Shown here: one piece after another, positions 1 through 10,781 of the stretch | Position numbering within the stretch: position 1 is the stretch's first letter | Layout of the letters: every line of letters begins with the position of its first letter | The notes under the pieces: model-generated | Told to the model about the DNA's origin: nothing | The model's input: the letters and a program-made list of their open reading frames with translations, nothing else | The model's database searches: none | Source of the DNA: Poa pratensis | Lineage: Eukaryota; Streptophyta; Magnoliopsida; Poales; Poaceae | Reading direction: 5' to 3' | Assembly: GCA_947311845.1 (NCBI GenBank) | Contig: CAMZMU010000052.1 | Location: 133,825,169-133,889,168 of the forward strand | Length of the DNA stretch: 64,000 bases | Translations under genes and position numbers: made by a program

Positions 1-1704
1 CAGCGAATTCTTGCTTCTTTAAATATGCATCACCTATAGACCTTGAAACCTAAGAGTAAATCAGAAGAATATTCCGACAAAGAAATTTTGACAATTAAAC
101 AACAATTTTGGCATAATATGTTATTCAATAGAGCTCTGAAAGTAATGGGCACCTGTTGTGTTTAAAAGCATAATGATTACTTTTTGGCTGTCAAATATGT
201 ACTTACTATTTATTGTTCCTTGAAAGATACTAAAAATAGAAGATTAGTCATTGTCTTCCATAACTAAAGTTAAAAGCTTCATAAATAAAAGGCTTGTCGC
301 AAGAGGTATGTATTGTATACCTGTATGATGCCTTTGATGCGCCAAACACCATTCTTTAGAACAACAATTTGTGAATCGTCAGGATGAAGAGATCTAAGCT
401 CCTGCCTCACTTCCTCAATGCTTGCGTTGTGGTCTCTCGTTAGTTGCTCAGCAACAATCTTGTTTGATCCAATTAGACAACCAACAACTGCCCTAGAATC
501 ACCAAGATTTGCCAGGTACAGAGTTTTTCTCCATATTACACCAACTAGACAACAAGATCCAATAGCAGCAATAGAAGGTTTTATCAAGTGTGTCCTGCGC
601 ACAAGTGACAAGAAACCTTGCTCTGTAGCAGAAAAGGCATTTCGGACAACATCCTCAGATACTGTTCCACTTTCTTGGGCCAGACCTGTAACATAGCAAT
701 AACTTTTTTTTCCTAAGAAAACATCATATAGACTAAGAAAAAACAAATAAACAAACAGTATGAAGAAAATCATTATAATTACAAAGACCACGAGTCAGGT
801 TATGTGATGTGCTAATTAACATGAACATGAATGCTCAAAGCTTATCTTATGGTACAAAATTTTCTGTCGTACCTACAATGGCATACAAATAATGGGTAGA
901 GGCCATTTCCTAGGTTCTGTTTGAAATCTTGTAGAAAAGGTGAGTGGAATTTCCTATCCTACATAAATCCTGAGTTCCAAACTCTGCTTGCAGAGAAAAT
1001 AGATATTGGCATCTACTATAAATCGAGATCCTCAAAGGAAAATTCTGAATAAGAAATTTAAGTTGGAGTAAATGGCACTGGCGGTCACACAACTCGTCCG
1101 CTATGTGCACTTAATTCACATAACTGGAGAACGTGATTTTTTTGGTCACACAACTAGATTTTTGGTGCACGCAGGTCACAAACCCCACATGTCAGTCCGT
1201 TTTCCGTTGCGGGGTGATGACGTGGACACGTAATTTTGCAGAAACCCCCCTGTATTTTTGGACATTTCGCAAATATGTACGTAGCACTGAGAAGAATAAC
1301 TGGAGTATAGCTGAAATGAGTTAAAAAATACTACTGCGGAAAATGGAAATGAGTAAATGGCATGTGGAGAGATGGGGGCACGTACGAACGAGGTGTTTGG
1401 AGAGGTGGTTGGATATGAAGCGGGACGCCTCGGCGCCGCCGTGTCCGTCGTAGACGCCGACGAAGGTGGCGTCGGCGCCCGTCTCGACCTGGCTGTGGTC
1501 CTCCAGCACCTCGTTTGCCTGCACCACGGCGAAGGAGAACTCGCCGGCCACGTGCCGGCCGAGGTCCCGCGACCAGAGCAGCTGGTCGTCGGCGTCGGCG
1601 CCGCTGCCGCTGCCACTGCCGCCATCCTCATCCCTCCTCGTAAGCGAGTACCTCCGGACCCGGTCCCAGCACGCGGACGCAATCTTCTCCAGCCACGGCC
1701 ACAT
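1..1704 (-). CDS. Protein phosphatase 2C, clade D-like (partial, 3' end off window)
   Basis: Mg/Mn-dependent Ser/Thr phosphatase. Visible exons on the minus strand are 1704-1386, 685-321 and 49-1. They join in phase (319+365 nt, then phase 0) with GT/AG borders. The protein starts MWPWLEK. About residue 79 it has the metal-binding motif GVYDGHGG, then GSCCLVG and [10 protein letters not shown] in exon 2. Exon 3 opens with [12 protein letters not shown], the conserved PP2C block after the VWR-KG segment. The arrangement SxAVVQAN...LED ahead of the first motif matches plant clade D enzymes, which are known to act on plasma-membrane H+-ATPases; applying that role here is inference. A Gly/Ser/Ala/Asp-rich insert near residues 27-42 looks lineage-specific. 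The upstream reading frame is open beyond this ATG, so an earlier start is possible. The C-terminal half lies outside the window. Confidence 0.9.
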
Positions 1705-1842
1705 CCCACATTTCCCTGCGGCACGGAGACGAGCGAGCCCCGATCGAACACCTCGACGGCACGGCCGCGCGGAGATGTGCTCTGTCTTGCCTACTGCCCC
1801 ATCGGGAGACCAAGAACGCCTATGCTTCACCTGAAAAACCAT

Positions 1843-4070
1843 GCACTCGATTGGATCCCGCGCCTTTCGACTGAAAAGTCAGATGAAACACGAACATGTG
1901 TAGGGAAATCGCGTGTTTATGGTCAAATTATTTCTTCGCATCGCACCTTAGTCGCACCACGATGACATCCAAAATTCCCCGGAGATGTTCAACGCTACAG
2001 AGACTTGGCTAGGGTTTTGGCGCGTGAAGCCTTCAGAGCTGGTGGAGTTCAGAAGTGGATCGCGATGTCGCAAGGTTTGGAGGAAAGGAGGACTCGAGGA
2101 GGCCTCCCAGTCGTGCGGGTGTGTGCGTAGTAGGGGCCCCGTACCGGTTATATATAAGCGTTTCGCGGAGATGAGCATGTGGTTTTCAGGTTCTCGCCGG
2201 AGACCTATCATCCGTCCATGGGAAAAGTGCAAAAGTGGCTCTAGGAGCTAGGAAGAAGAAAGTGCAAAAGCGCGGGCTCTGACCGTGATCGGTTTTCAGG
2301 TACTTGCCGGGTGCCTTTGACTTTTGCTTATCTCTTCCCTTTGGACAGAGGATTCCTATCGTTTAAGGAAGGGGTCATGTGATTTTCTCCGGTACAGCTC
2401 CAGATGATCGTAAAGCGAGATAACGGCAGCGGAGCGCCCGGGGGAAAGGGTCGCCGGACAGCTACGCCGACCCAACCCGACCGTGCGGCCGTCCCGATCT
2501 CCGGGAAGACAATGAGAAAAGCCCTGCCAGAAATCGGGAACACGGACGTCAAGCAAAATTACTTGTTATAAGTAGGTAATCGGGCGATGATAGCGCGGCT
2601 CGCTTTACAGATCAGAAAGCGCATGAACCCTCTCACCATTGGGAGAGGAAAAGCGCAGGAGAAGCATGCAGATGCAGTTCGCTCGCATCACTGGGAACCT
2701 GTGACACCGGCCGGGCGATGATTGTACGCCGGTCAGAGCAGCCTAGCACTGATCTGTACGTCGGCATCACGTCGAGCGGTCATGGAGGACATGATCGTGG
2801 ATCTATCGCGGAGGACCGAGAGGGGAGCTAGGAGCGATCGGGCCGTACTGCACAGATTGGTGGACGTGAGTTTCAGATAACACTCGAGAGCCCGTATCCT
2901 CTGAGTCCGTGTGTGCGTCATCTGAATGCAACAGGCAACAGCAGAGGACAGGAACCGGCCGGTGCGCTTCCCGTCAGCGGAAAACAACCGGTGCTTGGCT
3001 GCGCGCCATGAGATTTAGCTAGCCCGGCGTCGTCCTAATAGCTTTGAGCAGCAGTTCAGCACCCCTGGCTTGACTTTGCAGGTGTGTAAAAACGAAGTTC
3101 ATGCATGCATCCGATGCTGGCATTTGCTTTGCGTGCTCTCTTTTAGGTAGGGTTGGCCGCGCTTTTCCTGGTGGCGGACGGAGAAGTGCACCCGCCGATG
3201 ATAAGGCTGGAGGAGATCGATAGAACGATCTACATCTCTTGGTAGTAAGCACGACCGTTCAATGGTGGGTACGTGAAAATGTGTGTGCTGATGCTATTGT
3301 AAGGCACTGGAGGTGCCAAATTCATTTTCAGCTCAGCCGCAGAGTACAACACTGATAACACAGCCCTGACAATTGAAATTTTTAAGGGCTGTGGAGCGGG
3401 GGGGGGGGGGGGGGGGGGGTACAATAGCTACTGAGAGCAAAGGCACAAGCGCGCTAACCTCGTCTCATTTTTTTTACTTTTTTTTTTGAGATTCTCGTCA
3501 TTTTTTTACTGAGATGACACGCAAGGAAGATTGGGCAATCTCATTTTTTCGTGGGGTTGTACTGCATACGGCAGAGTGCGCGGGTTGGCCCAAATAGGTA
3601 GGCAGAAGGCCACCTGATCATGAAAGCGTCGAAATAACCAACGCATGCTGCACCGCAAAGGAAGATAGGAGATGACAAAAGGAGTAGAACATTAGTATTC
3701 CTAGGTTTTGAATATTTTATCGAATATAATCTAAATCATAGCGTTTTTTTTCACTTACCGGTGGCAGTGGTGGGTAATATCTCAGAATTATAGGGGTAGA
3801 ATCGGAAGAAAAAAATGACATACCCGGACACCGTTACTCGTATTATATAGTAGAGATAATCTAAATCATAGTTACAATATTTTTCAATCTGTTTAAAACA
3901 TACCTAATTATGAACGGCTCATTTTAGAGTTTGCAAAACAACCGTTAGAAAAATAATTAGCTTTTTAAATAGTTTAAAACGTATCCAATTACATATAACA
4001 ATTGTAGTTTTTCAACAACAAAAATATTCATGTACGTTTAATGAAATGTTTACTGATGTAGTCGTGGGTT
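1843..4070. other. Intergenic region, no gene seen
   Basis: No ORF here has family-like composition. The stretch holds the PP2C upstream region, a TATA-like tatataag near 2150, and a run of 22 G at 3398-3419 that is prone to length variation and sequencing error. AT-rich DNA follows to 4070. No repeat ends could be fixed. Confidence 0.5.
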
Positions 4071-4590
4071 TGTCACGGCAGATGCCATGGGGGTGGCTTA
4101 AGTCTAGTGTGAGTCCGGCGACTTAGGATCCACGGAGAGGTAGCACGCAGCGTTTACCCAGGTTCGGCCCCTCTTGGCGAGGTAAAGACCTACTCCTGCT
4201 ATATGTATCTAAATCTGTAGGGGTATACAATGGCGTGCGCGCTAGAGCTTGAGGATGCTCTGGCGGCTATCGAATGAGATGAATCTGTCCTCTAGGGTTG
4301 CGCCTAGTCGACCTTATATAGGGAGTCGACTAGGGTTACAGGGAAATGACGGATGACCTAGGCGGCGCTAGCTAACTTGTTACAAGTGCGGCTTCATGAG
4401 ACGCACTCTACGGGATACGCAGATCGCCCTATGATTCGGATAAATCGGCTTGCCACCTTCCCGAGCCGGCCCACCGGGTTCCTTGGGGATCCGGCATCCT
4501 AGGAGATGTCCTCCGGGCGGGTTCTGGGCCACCCGGCCTTGTGGTCCAACTCGTGGTTTTGGGCCTACCCGGTTGGGCATCCCCTCATCA
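4071..4590 (-). repeat. Probable solo LTR of a Tat-like Gypsy element
   Basis: The segment runs from tgtcacggca to cccctcatca. In the plus-strand view its parts come in the same order as in the complete LTR at 37939-38410: an 'acccaggttcggcccctc' block, a 'gaggtaaa...ctcctgct' block, then a TATA box inside an inverted repeat (arms 4303-4312 and 4325-4334). No convincing 5-bp target duplication was found, so the ends are approximate and the family assignment is by layout, not by sequence identity. Confidence 0.5.
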
Positions 4591-6164
4591 ACTGACATCA
4601 TGGATCTATCAGTTTCAGCAGACCCGTGGGTGTCAATCAGAGTCAAATTCGCATGTGTAACCATAGCAACTAATAATTATTGAAGAAGGGTACAACCTTG
4701 ATTCCAAGAACTGGACTCCAAGAGAAGTCATTGAGGACGAGCTCAATGCAACCGCCTTAAGCATGCTTCAGAAGACAAGATCCAGAGAAAATGTTGATTA
4801 CATTGGATTATTGAATATCGCCAAGAAAGTATGAGATTACATTGAGGTGCTATCCAGGAAACCCGAGCATTCAACACTCCAAGTCCATCATTCTTCAGCA
4901 AAAAATAGATGAATTTTGCATGCTCGAAGATGAGACTCCCAAATGCTATTTAGGATATTGTAATCTCTTAATGTAGCGATGAGTTACCATGGATGTGTAT
5001 ATATTAGTGAAGAATGGTTCAAGGCAAAGTTTCTCTAAACCATCAATCCCTACGCCAAGACAATGGTGATGGTGATCCACTCAAGACCGGATTATATAAA
5101 TTGACCCCAAGTAATGTGTTGGTAAACTCAAATTTTTACCATGGTTTTGTTATGTTTTGTCGCTAGTTTCCAATGCTATTAAGAGGGGTCCATAATAGAC
5201 ATAATGGTGGAACCACATCTATACACATCTTATATACACCCACCATAAAGCATGATGGAAAGAAGGGGAAACAAATCTTTTTACTCAAACCGTTTCTATC
5301 ATGTCAGGCCGTACTAGTCCAAGTTGAGTCCGGCTAGGTCCCGACCCCTTATGGTTTCAGTCGAACCTGACCCACACCGACTATTTAGTCCGGGTGGCCT
5401 GATTCATCTGATTGGACGGACCGTCCGGGCTGCGCAGAGGTTGGTGGCTAACGGTTCGATTTGCTCCCCTATAAAAAGGGTGTTCGTCCCCATTTGTGAG
5501 GGCACGATTTGCTGTCTCGCTCCTCCATTGTTCCTAAACTAAAAAGATCATAGATCTCCTTGCGAAGTCCCAAGTATTTGACTACAGATTTGGGAGTAAA
5601 GAATTTTGGTAACGTTCAATTTATGCTTTATAAGTGTCTATAGATATACTTACCTAATCATACACTAAAGCTATCTATTAAGATATTTGTTAGACCATAT
5701 GCTTTATATTTCTCCACCATAGATATGTATACACTACATAGTGTATAAATTAGCGGAAATTAATGGATGAAAAAAACTAAACTACAAAATATAAGAAAAA
5801 ACTAGCATGATGCAAATGTATTTTCAAGACTATATAAAATTAATGCTACAATAACATTTAACAGATTTTGTGATTAACAATGTCAAATAAAAATTATAAT
5901 CATTAATACTATAAAAGCTAAAAATAAGTACAAAAGTTTTATATAAATATTTCGTCTCGAACTCAAATTTTGTTTGGACCGACACTAGATATAAACTGAA
6001 TATGTTTTGCTTCTATTCATGTTGGTCAATCTTGTAATTAATTGTTGTAATAATTATGTCCGGTTTAGCCCCTATGTCGACAAGAAGGTGAGCTGAGGTG
6101 ATGAAATCACTTCGACCCAATACCACGGTTTCCTAAAACGAGCGCTATCGTCGATATATATATA
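4591..6164. other. Intergenic region with a possible coding relict
   Basis: From about 4683 to 4830 the plus strand reads through some 49 codons with coding-like composition (EEGYNLDSKNW at the start, LLNIAKKV at the end) before a stop. The same composition continues weakly after the stop. I do not recognise the family. Around 5465-5485 is a TATA box (ccctataaaaaggg) downstream of GC-rich sequence, possibly another transposon promoter. The rest, to 6164, is AT-rich with nothing recognisable. Confidence 0.35.
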
Positions 6165-6510
6165 TTAAATAGATAAGTGTAACGCCTTATAAATAAAGAA
6201 TGTTGTAAAAATATTGGTGTCACCCAAACTGCCGAGATCGATCTTCCAAACCTTTAATATCAGCAAATGAATCATCCATTCTGTCATTGATTGATGTAAA
6301 CATTCCATCTTCTTTAGGATTATCGAATGCGCACAAATTAACCGCAGGCTAGATCAATTTTCAGCATCCACACAAAATAGTAAGATTCATCAATCAACTT
6401 GATTAAAATGTTTCACTTGTAACTTGTTGTTTGCATGATAGAAAGATTTAACTTGTAACTTGTTGCTGATTGTAGTGCCCGGTGTGCGGCAAATACATTC
6501 ACAATGCTTA
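6165..6510. repeat. Diverged direct duplication, copy 1
   Basis: Matches 7780-8065 in the same orientation. Shared blocks in order are gataag..aacaccttA, gatcgatcttccaaa, cagcaaatgaatca, catcttctttmgga, cacacaaattaac, ggctagat and tgcccggtgt. Divergence is substantial, so the event is old. The copies flank the element at 6511-7716. Confidence 0.65.
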
Positions 6511-6780
6511 GAGCATCTCCAACGGCACTATGTCCGGCACCTCCCAAATTATGTGCGCTTCTAAGGTGCCGAACACTTGTACAGCCAATCCCGGGGTGTT
6601 GTCCACACCGTCACCCCTAAACATATGGATTATCGGCACACCTAAAATCTGTTTGGCACCCCCCGAGCAGGCCCCCAAGTTTGGAGTCCCTCTTGGGGAT
6701 TGCCCATATGGCTGATGTTCTGGCCCTGGCAGCCCGCATTTTTCTTCGAAATGAGAGATTAATGTTTGTTAGCATATTTG

Positions 6781-6966
6781 TCATCTCTAATGGTGAAGGT
6801 CACAAATAACTTCACTTTCAATAGACCAACCCAGAAATGTGAATCCCCTGGTTTCCAGAAGACTTGAGAGAGAGCCTTGTAACCAATATACCTATTTCGC
6901 AACATCTCCTGCCACAACCCATCCTCAGTGAGAAGTTTGAACAACCATTTACTGCCTCCAAGATTG
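6781..6966 (-). pseudogene. LINE (non-LTR) reverse transcriptase C-terminal fragment
   Basis: Minus-strand translation contains KWLFKLLTEDGLWQEMLRN followed by LSQVFWKPGDSHFW. This is the pattern of the region just after the reverse transcriptase domain in plant L1-type LINEs, leading into the zf-RVT region. Only about 60 codons remain. They end at a poly-C tract on the N-terminal side, so this is a short relict captured inside the surrounding element. Confidence 0.65.
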
Positions 6967-6980
6967 GGGAGCGGGAGGCA

Positions 6981-6997
6981 CCCCCCCCCCCCCCCCC
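6981..6997. repeat. C17 homopolymer
   Basis: Uninterrupted C run directly beside the LINE fragment. Its length is likely variable or miscalled. Confidence 0.85.
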
Positions 6998-7779
6998 AAA
7001 CACACACCAAAAGAATTAAAATAGAAATAGGAATTACCTTTGACAATTTTTGTCAAACAACTTGTGTGCAAGGTGTAGGTCGTCGGCCGGTGGTCGTAGG
7101 TGCGTCGTCCACGACGATGGAGCACGGCAGAGGAGACGATAGAGGAGCACAACCGGTGGAGGAGGTCGATGGCAGAGAATCAAGGCAGTAGAATCGAGGT
7201 TGCTCGCGGGAGGGTCACGGAGCGTTCGGGTCACGCGCGGTGTGGGCCGTGTTGCGCTCACCGGCGACCAAATCAAAGCCCTACATGGTGGGCTGGACCC
7301 GCTGACGACCAGCGTCGAGAGGCGGTGGGTTAGAATCGTCCAGAATATGCTCGGCGAGCAGCCATTCCAAGATACAATAGGCGGCGGCGGGGCTCGGCGA
7401 GAACAGAGGGCGACCAGGGAAGGGCGGGGCGGTCGATTTGGCCAAGACTTAGGCCGGCGGTGGTGGGGGCAATGGGTGTCGGTCGCGAGGGAGACGCTAA
7501 AATGTTGAAGCTAACGGTTGGGCTGTGCGCGCTGAAAATTTTGATTTAGGGCATGACTTTGGTGCTCCAAATTTACATCACCGAACCCCAATTTTTAGAG
7601 CATGATGTAGAAACTTAGGGCACCAATAGCTGTACATCATCTGTTGCAAACGTTTGTTGACGATTGGTGCCCTCAAAGTTAATCAATTTTTTTTATATCA
7701 TCTGTTGGAAATGTTCTAAAGACACTTATTTATTTAGTTGTTTAGTATCGAGAGAGTGACGCACGCTGACGTTGTAGAT

Positions 7780-8065
7780 GATAGATAGATAAGCTAACAC
7801 CTTACAAAGAAAGAAGGTTGGACAAATATTGGCGCCATTTGGACTGTCAAGATCGATCTTCCAAAACCTGCAACGTCAGCAAATGAATCAACCCTTTCGT
7901 CTCTGATGCAAATATTTCATCTTCTTTCGGACTTTCGCACGCACACAAATTAACTCGAGGCTAGATTGATCTTCAATATCCGCATATCATTGCAAGATTC
8001 CTCGTTTGTAACTTTTCCTGTTTGCAATGCCCGGTGTCTGGTGGCTACGGTTACGGTCACAGTGC
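7780..8065. repeat. Diverged direct duplication, copy 2
   Basis: Partner of 6165-6510, with the same block order. It lies about 0.8 kb upstream of the LIN-1-like start codon, so the pair may be a duplicated piece of that gene's ancestral upstream region. Confidence 0.65.
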
Positions 8066-8163
8066 TCAGTGCTCAGAAATAAGCTTCATTCATCGTCAAT
8101 TCGTCATAGGGTTGTTTGCATGTGATAGACTAGGTACAGACGCAGGAACATTTGATAGGGTCA

Positions 8164-8569
8164 GAGCATCTCTAGTCGGAGTTGTCAAAATCGGTAACAA
8201 ACTGTCCGCGGACACGTCTGGACATTGCGGACAGTGGCCGGACAACTCCAAAAAGTGGTCTACTCCAACCGTGTCCCCCCCAAAATCCTCCAAATTGTGG
8301 GATCACTTGAATGTGATTGGTGTAAAAGGAGGGAGAAGAATCAATGAAAAACAAAAGAAAAGAAAACAAAGGAAAAGTACACAGCCCGGACACGTCTGGA
8401 CGCGTCCGGTCGCCCCACATATGCCTTGAGTTTAAGGGTTGCCGGACAGCCGGACGTATGAGTAGTGTTTGGGGACCATAATTGAGTGCATGTTTCAAAC
8501 TCAAATCTTGCCCGAGCTATCCGCTCGGAAATTTGGAAACGGTTTGGCAACTCCGCTTTGGAGATGCTC
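8164..8569. mobile_element. MITE-like element with GAGCATCTC termini
   Basis: The left end tcagagcatctct is the inverse of the right end ggagatgctctga. The terminal homology continues inward (cggagttgtc against ggcaactccg). The interior carries repeated cggacacgtc and ccggac motifs and no ORF of note. It is about 406 bp, ends 270 bp before the LIN-1-like ATG, and shares its terminal hexamers with the elements at 6511 and ending at 39512. Confidence 0.7.
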
Positions 8570-8839
8570 TGAGAGGGCACACAGAAACGGCCAGGTACGG
8601 CCGGAGAATAATGCAAAACTCTGCCGGCCGGCATGAGAAGGACGCTTCCCGTCAAAGCTCCATCTGGAGACATGCCGTCTAGAGCGACGACCTCTTCCTC
8701 TTGTCCCCTCGACAAGTCTCGTCACGTACCAACGGCCTGTCACCATGCAGACAACATACGGTGCAGCGCCGCTACCAGTAGAGCCGACCCTCTTCCTCGT
8801 TCACCCATCCGTTCAAATCCCCGCGGCCCCGGGGCAGCA

Positions 8840-10181
8840 ATGGCGCCGCCGTCATCCTTGCTCCGCGACCTCCTTTCCGCTGATGGCTTCAAGAGCCGTC
8901 GCAATCGCAAGCAGCTGGACAACTCTCCGGCCGCTCCACGGACGACGAGCATGCCACAGCAGAGCCGGCGCCCGACCAAGCCCGCGCGGTCGCAGTCCGA
9001 CGTCCTCACCCGCAGCCGCCTCAGGGACAACAACGTCGTTGATGGCCACGACGGAAACACGGACGGCGCTGGCGAGGACAAGATCGCGAGGCGGAGGTCG
9101 TCGGCGTCCGTGATGAACGCGAGGAGCTACAGAAACATCGGCACCTCCGGTAGCGGCGCGGGCGCGAGCTAGCGCCAGCGGTTGCGCCGCGGTACCGGCT
9201 CTGGACGAGTCCGCGCTCAGCGCGCTGATCTCCCTGGCCGCGGGCGCCGTGAAGCAGTTCGCGAGGGACGAGGCCTTCCGCGCGTCGCTGCGCGGCGGTT
9301 GCACGTCGTGCGTCGGTGAGTCCGACCACCGCGCCGTCCTTGACCTCCGCGTGACCGTGCAGACCGTCGAGCGGGCCGACGCGGCGGAGGGCGAGGACGC
9401 CCTCGACCCGCGCGACCTGAGGCGCGCCTCGCTCAGGCTGCACGCGCTGGCATCCCTGGAGACGGACGAAGCGAACGCGGTGACCGCGTCGGGAGCGCCC
9501 TACGAGCGCCTCGCCGCGTGCGCGCACCTCTACATGTCCGTCGTGTCCAAGCTCCAGAAGAAGGACCACTCCTCCGCCGTGCACGCCCTGGAGGCCTTCT
9601 GCCTGGCACCGCGCGAGGCACGGACGGTCCTTCTACCGACGCTGTGGGACAGGCTCTTGCGCCCGGGGCTGTCGCACCTTCGGGCGTGGCGCGATCGCGA
9701 GTCGGCTGCGGCTGCGGCTTCATCGGATCCGGGCGACAGGGTGAAGGAAGTGGAGAGGACGTTCGTCGACGCGCTGGACGACGGCACGCGCGTGCTCGCG
9801 TGCTACTACAGGGATTGGCTGCTGGGCCGCACCGACGCTATGGCCCTCCCGTCCGTTCCCGCGCCTCCGAGCACTAGCACTACGGCTGCTGTTGACGGCG
9901 GGCCGGCGAGGTTCTCGACGTCTACGTCGTATGATATCGGCTCGGACGTCGCGTTTAGCTCCGGGAGTCTGAGCCCTGCCGTGTTTGTGATCGAGGAGAC
10001 GCCGCGGCAACCTGAGGAGGAGGTGGTGGAGGAAGTGGTCGTGGAAAGGAAGGCGGCGGAGGTAGAAAGCGTGTTCCATGAGTGCGACGACGGCGAAGCC
10101 AGAAGTTACACTCCCTCGCCGCGGGCAGAAGAAATCGAGATCATGCCTAAAATGCTTACCAATGAGGCATTTGAACCGCAG
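8840..10181 (+). pseudogene. LIN-1/CERBERUS-like E3 ubiquitin ligase, first exon only, frameshifted
   Basis: The N-terminal frame starts MAPPSSLLRDLLSADGFKSR at 8840 and hits TAG at 9170. The rest is in a different frame, from VPALDESALSALISL (about 9192) to Q at 10181, which ends at a perfect CAG|GTAAGAG donor in phase 0. The second part has YERLAACAHLYMSVVSKLQ, a HALEAFCL block, LWDRLLRPGLSHLRAW and a DDGTRVLACYYRDWL segment. These follow the order of the N-terminal region of the legume LIN/CERBERUS U-box/WD40 ligases. The frame change lies between about 9145 and 9190. No U-box, ARM or WD40 exon appears downstream; retrotransposon sequence starts within 300 bp. Very GC-rich, unlike its flanks. 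A single base-call error could explain the frameshift, but not the missing exons. Confidence 0.6.
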
Positions 10182-10447
10182 GTAAGAGACAAACTCCTCT
10201 GATCTCTTCCCCGTGGAAGGTTTCTGATAAAATCTTGCTCATGGACTGGAAAGTACACCGAGATTTCTGATAAAACCCACATAATCTTAGATCGAAAATG
10301 GACGGAGCAAGGGAGCAGGCGAGTCAACGAGTTACCTGCCTGTTCGTGACATGTCAGCCATCGACCTTCTCACACTCGAGTTCTGGTACGAACAAACTGA
10401 TAGCTTAAGCCATGACGTGTGCGTGCGTGAGTGCGTGCGTGGGTGTC
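10182..10447 (+). other. Remnant of the LIN-1-like first intron
   Basis: Sequence between the splice donor at 10182 and the Copia LTR. It has no ORF of interest and a short tgcg-rich microrepeat near 10420-10442. It is read as intron only because of the donor site. Confidence 0.45.
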
Positions 10448-10747
10448 TGTTAGCTGTTAGAGAGATTAGGGGATCGTGGGCACGATCGGATCGTTAGAGC
10501 GTGGTGATCGTGGTGTGCGTGGACTGCGTTGCCTGGGCTATAAAGCCCGGTCCTCTGTAATCTCATTGTACCGTGAGCTGAAGAAATATAGGATTCGGGT
10601 GTTTGTGCGCCCGCGGCGGCGCTCCGTGCGCCAGCGGGTGAAAAATGCCTGCGTCTCCTCACTGGTCATCGTCTCCCACCTCCTGTCATCGTCGAGCGAG
10701 CACAGAGGTCCAAGAGAGAGAGGGTGCAGCCCGAAGCTGCACCCTCA
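10448..10747 (+). mobile_element. LTR of a Copia-type retrotransposon
   Basis: It begins tgttagctgtt, ends ccctca, and is followed after two bases by the initiator-Met tRNA primer site. It contains a TATA box (10540) framed by the inverted repeat GGGCT/AGCCC. The element is cut about 35 bp after the primer site, so this is the 5' LTR of an otherwise deleted copy. A 3' LTR was not found in the window. Confidence 0.75.
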
Positions 10748-10749
10748 AG

Positions 10750-10762
10750 TGGTATCAGAGCC
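10750..10762 (+). other. Copia primer-binding site
   Basis: tggtatcagagcc is the standard iMet-tRNA complement used by plant Copia elements. It sits two bases after the LTR end. Confidence 0.85.
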
Positions 10763-10781
10763 TCGAGCTCGGGGCCGTGGC

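Larger units (their letters stand above)
6511..7716. mobile_element. DNA transposon with GAGCATCTCCAACGG inverted termini
   Basis: The left terminus gagcatctccaacgg (6511) pairs with ctgttggaaatgttc (7702-7716) as imperfect inverted repeats, flanked by tta and taa. The 3-bp TWA flanks suggest PIF/Harbinger-like integration; this is inference. The interior holds a LINE fragment, a C17 tract and a GC-rich stretch (7060-7510) whose ORFs resemble no family I know. No transposase was seen. Confidence 0.5.

Noticed and set aside
9021..9584. Long minus-strand ORF of 187 codons
   Set aside because: Lies antisense to the LIN-1-like exon. The high GC content leaves all frames open, and the protein has no family pattern.
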